DNA of 64,000 bases. It comes from Musa acuminata AAA Group (taxonomy: Eukaryota; Streptophyta; Magnoliopsida; Zingiberales; Musaceae). Every line of letters begins with the position of its first letter. Position 1 is the first letter of the stretch. Made by a program: the position numbers and the translations under genes. Below, in pieces: positions 1 to 12,400 of this stretch. The DNA is taken from NCBI RefSeq assembly GCF_036884655.1, contig NC_088357.1, positions 45,807,501 to 45,871,500 of the forward strand. Direction: 5' to 3'. The notes beneath the pieces were generated by a model. The model searched no databases. It worked only from the letters and a program-made list of their open reading frames with translations, and was not told the origin of the DNA.

Positions 1-411
1 CAACAATTAAGGATACATGAGCATACTGAATAGGACACTGGTATAGCAATACTATAAAACAGCTGATAACCATAACTCAATGACTCATAGCTAAGGCATT
101 TCAGTAGTGATAAGCTTTGAAAGTGACAATGTGTTAACCATATAAAAGGGGTTCTTTTTGCTAACCACAAGGTCAGCATATGACCAAAACCCTAATCTTT
201 TTGTCCGGGGGATTTGATGAATTTCAACTACAGGTTCAAGTAGAAAGAATCAAAGAGAAGTGATTCAGCTCACGTATTCTAGATTATTTTTGTCCAAATT
301 TTTAATGAAGGTAAATTAGTAACATGCAAACTGCCCAACTAAGTAATTTTAATTTTGTTCTTAAAAGAAAAAATTATTAAGTTTAGGGTTCGGCAATAAG
401 TTCAGATATAC

Positions 412-3400
412 CTTGAATCTTTACTCTCTCTTAACCACTTGAACCTGCTTGGTCCTTCTTTTCCCCCAAAATATTCTCCAACTCCTTTTATCACGTTTCC
501 TTCAACAGCATCTCCTATAATCTGCACATTATTGACTGAAGGTGCAGCTGAAACAAAGAAAATAGGCCACAAACAGTAAGCAACAACAACAACAACAGTA
601 AGCACTGCAGGAAAATAAGTTAATAAGCAAATGTGTTTACTCCAGGGTTTGCCGTGCTGCGGAATACTGCCCGGTACAGGCAGCAGTACATACTGGTCCG
701 ACAGGGGACCAGTACGTGGACCACCCTGTACTAGCGGTCCAGTTAAATTAATAAAATATTCAAAGATATGGTGGGCCCATGTCCAAATCATCATAAAAAA
801 GAAAAAAAAGAGATTAGGGCTCACGAACGCGAGCCCTCTTCTCGCGTAAGGTGCAGCCGGCTTGCCATCATCACTTCGCCTCTGCTGCCACTGCTGTTCC
901 ACTGTCGCGTGAGATGCGACCACCTCACAGTTGCCGTTTCCCCACTGCTGCTACTGTCGCTTTGCCGTCGCGTAAGATGGCACTGCCTCGCTGTCACTGC
1001 CTCCCAGGTACGCTGCCACCACTCTTTTCCTCCTCTTCTTTCTTCTTCTTCCTCCACTTCTTCCTCTTTTTCCCTCTTCCTTCCTCCTCTGTTCCCCTAC
1101 CACTCCTTCCATTTCTCTTTATTTTTCTTCATTGCTGACCACTAGTACGCATCGGCATGCCATGTGTCAGAACATCAGTACAGACTGGCATGTACCGTTC
1201 CAGCAGTTTGCCGAAACGGTCCGGTACCCAAAAAGGCAAACCTTGGTTTACTCCACTGAAAAACACAACTGCAATAAGAATCAAGTGCATAATAATCATT
1301 CCATGTAAGAAAAACATAAGACACAACACTCATGGTATGTTGACCATAAAATTGTGGTTCTTCCATACATCAGGTAACTGAGTTTTCATTGGAAGGAAAC
1401 CTTTCAAGGATACAAAGAGAAAACCCCTGCAACTATGCATACGTGAGAAATACGTGTGCTCCTACAGATAGCTCAAAGAACAATGACATCAACTCATAAT
1501 ATGTATAGATAGCAATACCTGCTTTTATGAAGTCAGTCATTGCATACTGTGGCTCTCCCTTGACACCTTCTGTAACTGGAGTGTACATGAAAACCAAACT
1601 TGAATCAATGTCATCTAAAGTTAGCGTGTACTCCTCAGCTTCAGCTCCAACTATTACAACAGGACTACCATTCCATCTTCGTCTCAACCAGCTGTTAAAC
1701 AGATTCATGGATGTTAGGCTTTTCACTATAAGGATTGCATTCAGGAAAATATGAGAATGGTAATGTTCTGATGCAACATAGAAAACCAATTTCAAATAAT
1801 ACAGTAGATGACTCACCTTGCCACACATTTACCTGGGGTTCCACCACACCATGCAACCTCAGCAGAACCTCTTATCACATTTCCTTCCACAAGCTCACCA
1901 TGGACACTCAAATTCAGAACTTTAGGATATCCAGTTCCTGGTCAAGGAATTGTTATTAGAGCATGCGAGCTATTAATAAACTTACGATGTTAGTGGTAGT
2001 ATCACATATAGGTTCCTTCAGGAACTAGAAATCAGCGATGCAAGATGATTACCTCCTATTAACAACTCTACAAGAACTTCTTACAAAAATAAAGCAACAA
2101 AAACTAAAAAAGAAATCTCTACCAATCCAAAATCTGATCATTAGTTTATACTTGTTATCTTATAAATTAATGTAGACATCTTATCATCATCAACTAAGAA
2201 AGCAAAACAACAATAGTAATAATTCTCTGTATCCAGCATTCAATACCAGATCTTTGCTAGAAAATTAAGGATACTCCAGGCTCCAGCATGGTAAAATCCA
2301 CTGCCTGACAAGGGTTGAGCCATGAGATTTAAAAGTGGACTTCAAGAGCCAGATATGAAACACCCCATTTTACTTACATCAATGTCCATTATTATATGTG
2401 AGGCTCATCTGTTAAAATATGATTCACTCTTTAGAAGCCCTTCAATAGTATGCTCTCTTAGTGTTGTTCCAAATAAGCTAAAATTCTCAAGGTGATGGTA
2501 GTTTCCTTCTGAATCTAATTGTAACTTTTCAAACAACAACGAGAGAAAGAAGACTCATATAATAGGCCAAATGAAAGAAAGACTGCAAACTTACTTTTAA
2601 CTAAATAGACCAAACCCACATATATACTCCATTTTGACATAGTATGGTAGTACCCAATATATTTATGTAGACTTAAAATCTTAGATATTTTTTGGACCTT
2701 GTGTTACAAAATCACATCCAAAGATTTTGTTGTCTCATTCAAAGATGATAACAAACATCAATGAGCAAATCACAAATATTGTTTTCCATTTCAGCTTTGT
2801 GCATATGCATAATATTTATTCTCAGATCATTAAACTAAATTACATAGATCATGTTTCCAGTCGATTTCTCCTCAGATCTGCTACACGGGACCACTGCATG
2901 AAATGCACCCTGAATATGATTTCTCAATACCGAATCCAACAAGATTTCCATATTCTCAAGAGATCATACAGCTGCTACCGGGGGCCACTGCATGAAAAAA
3001 CCACTGCATATATTGCATACCAAGTAGGGGCTTGTTGAAACCCTAGCTATGGAAGACTCCCAAGCAGCTATTCACCACAAATTTTGAGGTGACTGATGCC
3101 ATTCTGTCTCAACTACTACTATATTCCAGAAAAGATGGATGCGATGGACTAATTGGGTGAGTTCAAAGAACTACAGACTCTATAGTATAGAGTACAATGA
3201 AGAATGCAATTAACAAAAATCTGGAAATAGAATTCCACTAGTTGACATATGAGAATCAACAAGACCAAGCATACCATACTATTCCCTTATGTGATATTTA
3301 ACATATTTTGTTAAGCTAAAACTAAAATAAATGTTAAAGCACACTGCAAGCTAGAGGCCCTGATATTCTTGAATAATAAGATCCAGAACTTTGAAGCCGT

Positions 3401-6400
3401 AAAAGGTTATCTACCCCATCACAGGATGATAATGATGCTGCACTTCCATTAATAAGAGATCCTTGGTAGAAATGTGAAGTAAGAACAACAAGAAGCTGTA
3501 ACATCCCAAATTTTCTCATAGCAATTTATTAGTCATCATTTGCTCTTGTTATCTGGAAATCCAACTTTCCTGGGCAGTGAAGCAATATCTAATGATTGTG
3601 ACATATTTTCTTTACATGCACAAAAGTTCGCTTTTCACTCTTGTTCATACTCTCATGATATGATGAAGATTCAAGAAATCGTCTACAAAAAGAGGGAGTA
3701 TATTCGCAAAAAGAAAAAAACAAAATCCTTTCCCCTATATACAAAGTTTTTGCTTGCAAATAACATCACAATGCATCAGGTTTCAAATGTTATATATCCA
3801 GTTGTGCAGAATGCAGATACTTGGTTTTGCAAATTACAAATTCAAAATTTTATTCAATCACATCAAATTATAACCACATATCCTCGATAGTTATTATATA
3901 CACATGAACAGCAAAAAAACATGAACTTAGACCAACAATATTCTATAACAAACAACAAAAAATATTTAACTAACATGAAATATCAATAGAGATACCTGGG
4001 GAAACAAGTGATGATACAGCAAAAACCGAAGGGTACTCAACACCATTCATGATTGGAGTGCACTCAACCTTCAAATATTTGTCAATGTCCGAGTGCTTTG
4101 GCCAGTAAACCTTATTAGTGGCAAGCAACAAATGGTTAGCACTTAGCATATCGCAACATCAGGAGAAACAATAAACTCATAGATAAACTCAGATAAGTAC
4201 AATTTATACCTCGTCTACAGCATCTGCAATAGGTACAAAGCTAGAGAGAGTTCTTTCTCCTATAAGCCATTGGTGCTTAAGGACCAGCTCAGAGTTGCTG
4301 CTTAAGTTGACAAAGTTAAAGCGGCAGCGGCAGATATCTTCTTCGAATGGCTGATCAATTGAAGCTTGTTTAAGCATGTATCCAGGAGGAATGTTATCCT
4401 TCCATTGCTCAAATAGGAATGAAAATGTTGACTCTGTCCAGAAGATAAACAACTTTTCTAAGAGGGATATTGACAATGTGCAGAAAGACTAAGCGTATAC
4501 AAAGTATTACAAAGGAGAAACTATGTCAAACAGAAAAGATAAACAAAGAATATTTTGAGACTATGATTTTGGATATATTCAATCAACAGAGAATCTGCTG
4601 ACTGTACATTGTTACATACGCAAGATAAAAGAGCCTAATAGTAGTAGTTGTTTATGAATTATCATGCAAAAGTCCAACCTTCCTAAACTATCCTAATTTA
4701 GTGTTTTCCTTCCTCTTGGATGAAAATATCTTGAATAGACTGTAATTCTTAACCTTGTAATATACATCAAATAGCCTGTCAAAAGTTCTAGTTTGACAAC
4801 TACTGCAACAACCATGATAAGATATTAAGAATACTCCTCAAAGAAATATGGCTTAACGTTCAGGAATTTCAGCTGAATTGTTTATGCCTGTACAACACAG
4901 GAAAACTTGACAGGAGATGGCCAGATTATTCTGGCATTCTTATTAGAACACATCTGGCAGATTGTTAGCAGTAAGGTTTAAGGGTTGAATGAACAAGAAA
5001 AAGAAAGGTAGAAGGCTTGAGGACGTAGAAGGATACAGAATGAGCTCCCAGTGGCAAATAAAAACCATCACAGTTGGCCGCGAATACAAGGAGAAGAGGA
5101 ACAGTGAAACCAAGTTTCTATTTATCATACTATCCATGCATTGGAAAGAAATGCTTAAAGCTGCACTCCATCCGTATGACAACCAGCAAAAGCTCCCCAC
5201 TGCCTAAACTAACCTCAAGCATGTTGCAGCCACACCAACCCCCTCAAGTTCGAATTCCACCTTATACAATAAATAGAAACCTCTTCACCATATAAAAATA
5301 TATTAAAGTTGATCCTGAGATCAATGTCAAGAGCCTCAAGAAAGCTATCATCGACATCAAGACCAGGTGACAAAGTGAAAAGGCAGGTGAGTAAAATGAA
5401 AAATGCAAAGGATTTAGAGTTGGACAAGAGCAAGAATAAAAGAAAGCCCAATGATTTGAAGTCAACCAATACTGTGATAGACATTGAGTCACATGGTCCC
5501 GAATTCCCAATGTTTCATCAGACAACAGAAGCTTAAGTTATCATGTGATGATCGAAGCTCCAAGACATGTGGCTGTCCTTTTAGCAGGACAGCCAGGAAT
5601 AAATCATTAGAGAAAAGTGATAAAATTACACACCAAAAGTTGTGATACCAGATATAGAGACCTCCCATGCTTTTAAATCTGCTGATTTTGGAATGAATTT
5701 GTCGACTATAACAAATTGTCACATACTGGGCAAAAAATCAAGCTTTAATGAGCAATGCTAAAATTATCCATCATATATTGCCCAGTATTCTTGAGCCTCC
5801 CTGACGTTTTTCTGTTAAGCAATCATATAAATCATTACAGAAAGGTGCTAAAATTAAACACCAAAAGTTGTGATACCAGATATAGAGACCACCCATGCTT
5901 TTAAATCTGCTGCTTTTGGAATTAATTTGTCGACTATAACAAATTGTCACATACTAGGCAGAAAATCAAGCTTTAATGAGCAATGCTAAAATTATCCATC
6001 ATATATTGCCCAGTATTCTTGAGCCTCCCTGATCTTTTTCAGTTAAGCAATCATATAAATCATTACAGAAAAGTGCTAAAATTACACACCAAAAGTTGTG
6101 ATACCAGATATAGAGACCACCCATGCTTTTAATCTGCTGCTTTTGGAATTAATTTGTCGACTATAACAAATTGTCACATACCAGGCAGAAAATCAAGCTT
6201 TAATGAGCAATGCTAAAATTATCCATCACATATTGCACAATATTCTTGAGCCTCCCTGATGTTTTTCGGTTAAGCAACCAGATGCAGTTTAGTTAACCCT
6301 TCCACATACACAGCCTTCACATAAAGTAGTACCCCAGTACCCCTAAAAACAAATGCCTAAAGATCATAATACATGTAATATCAACCAAAGGACATGTTAG

Positions 6401-9400
6401 AACACAAGAAAATCACAAGAGCTAGTACCATAAATATTGAAATTAAGCTAATTTAGATGAAATGTTAGGAAAAAAGGTGCAGTGTCACTAAGTTTCCCAA
6501 GTCAATAAAGGTGAGAGAATCTTCAAAAGGCCTAGAATGGATAACATTTCCATATTAGATTATCATAATAAAATATAGAACCGAATAAGGCATACCTTCA
6601 GCAATCTCCGAACGGCAAAATTCCCATCCATCCTTAATGCACAAAGCTGTATGTGCTGGGTATAGCTTTGCAATTTCTAGTTCTTCAGGAGAAATATCTG
6701 CATTGTTAAATTGAATTGAGAGAAGAGATCAAGCAAATCTAACAAAAAAGCAATTTTCGTCACACAATTAAGGATAATTTACTTCAATGTTATCAAAATC
6801 AGACAGGACCGGCTAGGATGTCAGGGAAAATCAGGAACCAACCCTGGTCAATCAATTCTGTATTGGAAATGCATGTGAACCAGGTTTAGCTGCTTGAGCC
6901 ACCCAGTTTTTTAGCCAATTGATCCATAGAATATCAGGCCGGTTTTGGTATAAATGGCAAAAGACTTGAATTACCCTTGTTATAAATTTCAAATAGGACT
7001 TTGGAGATGGTAAATAAATAAATTACAATATTAAGAAGAAAAAAAAGTTCATTGAAATCAGTCCAAATGTCTGATATATTCATCCCCTTTTGTCTTATCT
7101 TAACTGCCTCTACTTGTGCCCCGTCACTCCTCCCTATTTTCCTTTTGCGCATGACCGCACCCCACCACCTCCTATTTTGCTACCACCCCCCTCTCTATCT
7201 CTGCATTACCTCCTCTCCTCTTTCCCTCCAACCCACCACACTTTCCCTTGCAGGATACAACACCACTTGCTGCTTGGCTTCACAAAACCATTGCCTGTCA
7301 TATAGTGATTTAAATAGGTTCTCTAGCGCTCACCTAGGCACTCGGGTGAGGTGAGGCCTGAGTACTTAATATGAGGACCAGGCAGCATGCTTCAATGAGG
7401 CACCGCCTAGGCGCTAACCCAAGCCTAGGCGTCGGGCGCTTCGAGCAAGCGCTCAGTTCATATAAGGCAACCGGGCGCCTAGGCGATTCGGTTTAATAGC
7501 AATTAGTTGGTTCAATTGAACCAACTAATGCAGTTCCTTACCTTAAAAGCTACCCTTCATGCGCAACCCCGACTCCCCGAGCCAACCCTAGCGTGTGTTT
7601 TCTCTCCCGCTACCTCCACCGCTGACGCTTTCTCCCGTTGCCTCCGCCGCAGACACAGCGAACCAAGTCTTCCTCTGTTGCCAACCAAGTCTTTCTCCCA
7701 CTGCTTTCGTTGCTGTCTGCTGCCACTGTTCGGTTGTTGTCCGCTGATGTTCGTTGTTGTTGTCTGTTGTCTGTTGTTGTCCACACGCCACTGCCACTGC
7801 TGTCATTCGCAGTGCTGTCGCGGCTATCTTAAATTGATCATCTGCTGATGCTGCTTCTCACTGCTACTTCTCTTCCAACTATTCACTATTGGTTTCACTC
7901 GATGACATTTTTTATCCCTTTTATTTAAATAATTATATTTATTAATTATATTATATATTATATATTTTAATATTTTAGAGTGTCTTGCTTCGCTCGGGCA
8001 AGCGCCTCGGGCATTTTGAGACCTTGATGCCTTTTGACGCATAGCGCTTTTTAAATCACTACTGTCATATGCATCTCTAAGATAGAAAGTCAAGGCCTTG
8101 CTACACCATTGTTGCCTCAACATTCAACATCACCAAACCCACATTTGGAATTTCAGCTAGCCACCTTCACTGCCTCCGCACACCAGGGCGTCCTCAACCA
8201 TTGGCAAGGCCAAGCCTTTACTAGTTGCAATTTTAATTATCAGTTGGACTAGTATGTACCAACAAATATTTACCAGTTCAACCAACTACCAGTACAGAAA
8301 CATATTGCTTAACCCCAGTACAGAATCATTCTTTGTTAACTTATTTTTATTATTCATTTAATGATACGTGACAGATGATATCAGTATACCAACCAATATA
8401 CCGAGATCTTACTAATCCGATAAGTTATTTGAACCAGTAGAACACCAGTAATAAAAATTTTGGCACCACCATCTCCCACTTTTTCTCGGTTAGCTATTTA
8501 TTATATCATTATCCTAATAAGCACTTTTCAATTAATCAACATAAGCAAAAAAATGTTTCTAATATGTTTATTAGCAATAATTTTTGTTTTAATTATTTAT
8601 GGATTATGAGAGTACTTAAGGTGATTATCACAAGCTAATTTAATTGTTTAGATGATATAATGACTAATTTGTTTATTTATGTGATTAACAATTTCTTTAT
8701 CAAATGTCATGATAATGCCGTATAATAGTTGGAACACAACAATAAATGCATTCTATGTATGCTTATTTGTTAGTATTACTCCTCAAAAAAAATTATTTTA
8801 TTTTGTTAGATACCTCTTAATAGACTTGTGAACAAATTGATGACCATCAGTAATCAGTGACCCTGTGACTTGTCCAAGTTGATGAGGTAGCATTAATCAA
8901 TTTCTACTCATACTCATTTTCGATTGGTCATGGTTCAGAAAATGCATAACTATATCATGATCTATCATGCATCAACAAGTGGGTCTTTCCAAGCAAATGT
9001 GCTAAAAGGGCAGTTAATAGCCATAGTCCAGATCTTTTACAGAAGTCAGCTTCTGAAGGTTAATAACTGATTATTCTGGAACTCCTGGAACTCCAAAAAT
9101 TATCCCACAGATTACCACAAGATCAGGCAAGATAATGATGAAATTAATCATACAAACTGCATCATACGTTAGGTTGCACCGAAGATGAAAACATATATTT
9201 ACCAAGAAAACTAATGAACAAGCATAGCATGTCAAACTCAATGATATCAGGGAAAAGACAAATAAAATAGAAATAATATGAAATGAAATAACTTGCAGCA
9301 AGTAATTAGATTAAGATAGGAGTAGTGAGAAAGGAATTTCTAGCAAATTTTACAAGATAGAGAAAAGACTTTAAAACCTATGTCACATTAGAATATCAAA

Positions 9401-12400
9401 GAACTTGGAAGATACCACGGTTGTTGAACTTCTTAATTGTAGGACCAATAAGTAGTATCAAAGCTGCTTCTAAGTGAGGCATCTCTAGTATAGGATTCTC
9501 CTCGACACGCAGATGCTGCACATGTAACATTCAGAAAATTCACATAAGTCTCTCTTAATGATGTGTCAAAGAAAAGTGTTTCCAGAGTGTAATGCAGCAA
9601 ATGAAAGGTTACTCATTTTAAGGATTGATGCCGTAAGACAAATAACAACCTAGAAACAATTCTATATTGCTAAACAAGGTACCAGACAATATGATAACTT
9701 GAAATTTTCAAAAAATAACACCAAATACTGCATTAAGATCCATTCAGATGTGATCGCCTATTCAACCATATTAGAAATTAACAATATTGAATGTAACAGA
9801 AGAAATGCAACAAATATGTTACCTTCATGCACTTTTTGTAAACCATTCTTCAAAGATAATTATCATTCATCATGATAGTAATTTTCTTAAAGAATCGATG
9901 AAACTCTTACTATAGAGGACAGTTAGAATTACGTCACCCATGAACTGAATTTTTTATTCTTCACAAATCTGGTAAATCATTTACATCCCAAAGGCTCCAA
10001 GGTTTTCCTAGAAAAATTGTACTTAAGTTAACTAGCTTTTCTCAAGGATATATCTTTCTCATAAAGTCATATACAAGTTTCATATAGAATCCCACAACCT
10101 GCATTAATAACATGTAATATCAAAGACAAGTAGAAAACTATGTCAATGTAAAATCTATTCAGATGAAATAGATGAACCTTTCTTAAATTTCAAATAGAGA
10201 ATAAAACTGAGCATCTCTAATGCTAAAGCTCAAAGTTTGCACAAACAAAAGCATAAAAACTTTACATAAGAAGTCAAAATAAAAGCTTAAAAAATTCTCT
10301 CTTTTTTTTTCTGTTCTGCCAATGCAGGAAAGACTAGAAGAAACCATAAGTTTGATAAATGGGTAGGATAACCTGACCTCCAGAAGTGGTAAATGTGGAA
10401 AGCCCTTCAAAGTTGATATCTTATTTTTGCTAGCTGCCAATACCTGGATGAGTACCAAAACAAAGAACAGTGACTGAATAAAAAAAATAAAGAGAAAAAA
10501 AGTTAATAAATTAAAATTAGCTGACCTGAAGCCGTGGTTGACTAGCCATGGTAAGTGACTTTAACTTGTTCTGAGCAACTGAGAGAAACTGGAAGAGAAG
10601 AAGTTCGACGTAGATTTGTGAGAAATAATAATAGTACGCATGATTAAAAGAGAATACATTATCCAGTCTAAGATTGTGATAAATGATGATTACAGCATAC
10701 CTCCAAATTTGGAAGTTGAGGAAGAGTAGCAAGCGATGTTATTTGATTTCCAGCAAGATAAAGTTGCTAAAGTAATAAGGAACAAATCATTCTTAGTTGC
10801 ATATTTAGGCAAAGAACCTCCATACAGAGGTATGCAAGTAAAAGACAACTTAAAAGACCATTTACATACCTGAAGTCCTTTGCAATTTCCAAGAGGCTCA
10901 AAACCCGGTCCTTCAAAATCATTAAAACTAAGGTCAAGCACCTTCAAGATAAAGTTTACCCACTCATCAATATACCATTGGGATGTTTGGTCAAAAGAAA
11001 ATACTTGAAAGTAACCCCTGTTATTTTATAAAATGGGATGATAAATGCTGGCAAAAATATATCAAGAAACCATACCTTCAACCTTTTTAAAATCTCAATG
11101 CCCTCTACGGATGATAGAAGGTTATCCCTGAGATAAACAAACTATAAAGTAGAAATATTACTACATGTAGAAGCAGTCATTCTTCAGAGAGCATTTATAA
11201 TGTATACTTTGTTCTGTATGTTTGAGATGAACACAAAAGAAACAAAGTAATACCTCATATATGGTGCAAGAAAGAAGTACTCTCACAACATTTAATCAAA
11301 AAGTACAAACAAAGAAAGATGTTAACATGAATTATGCAGTCATTAATTAGCCTAGCAACAGAAAGCTGAAATTAACAGAATCGCACTAACAGGTAAAGAT
11401 ATTATTATCTCGTAACAGTTATTTTCACCAGAAATCTGTGTCAACTCTCAAGCATGTTTAATGTAACCCAGTTAATAATGTCAGCAATTCTTATGTTTAC
11501 ATATTCAACTAGTCTATCAGGTTCGTTATACCATGGCATACCGCTCGATATGGCCGGTATATATGTATCGGTCCGATAGGAGACCGATATAGGCAGTACA
11601 TAGTGGTTTGTCGGTACACTCCACCGTATCATGTGTCGATGTGTCAGTACGTATATGTATCATATCGGTACAGTCGATTGGTACACCGGTACGGATCGAT
11701 AGGGCGAATCATAGGCTACCTATGAAGTGCATACAATCACAGCTAGCTCATTAAACTCATCAGTCACCGTATACTCTATTGCCAATAGCATACCGAGTTT
11801 CAGCCAAGACCAGATCTTAATAATCATTATAAGTAACGAACAAGTGTAGAGCTTCAATATGACACCTCAGACACCTTGCACCACAGGCACATTTTACATG
11901 TTTCAAAATGTAATTACTAGAGATAGCCTACAGTAATGGAAAGTCCCCAACAAGTGCAACCTTCTCCCATTTACCACATTTCTTATGCAATTATGCAAAT
12001 TTACATCTTTACATAACATACTAATTCCATACCCCATAAGATTGCCCTTTTCTTAAGGACTGCTTAAGATTACCATCAAATACATATGAAAAAAATCTAT
12101 CACAAAAATTATTTGTTTTGAGCCCTCTAAAATTTTTGACTTAGTAGACCATGGGAAACAGGCTAATCAAAATAACAAATGTGGTACCACTGAGACTTCT
12201 ACATCATTGCAAAATCTTTAACTCTGACCTTATATGTAATTCATAAGAATGAATCTGTATTATCAGCCATGACACTAACAAAAGAAAGCATTAAAACTTT
12301 CCATCATGCAAAAGATCCTATGATGTATTTCCTTCTTAGATCTAGTACTTAAGCAATAAGAAGTCACGTCAATCTTACTAAAGAAATCTTAACATAACCT

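Noticed and set aside
3334..3519. Minus-strand 61-codon frame as an extra AIR9 exon
   Set aside because: The flanking exons 4110-3996 and 1937-1817 already join in frame through a conserved A9 boundary.
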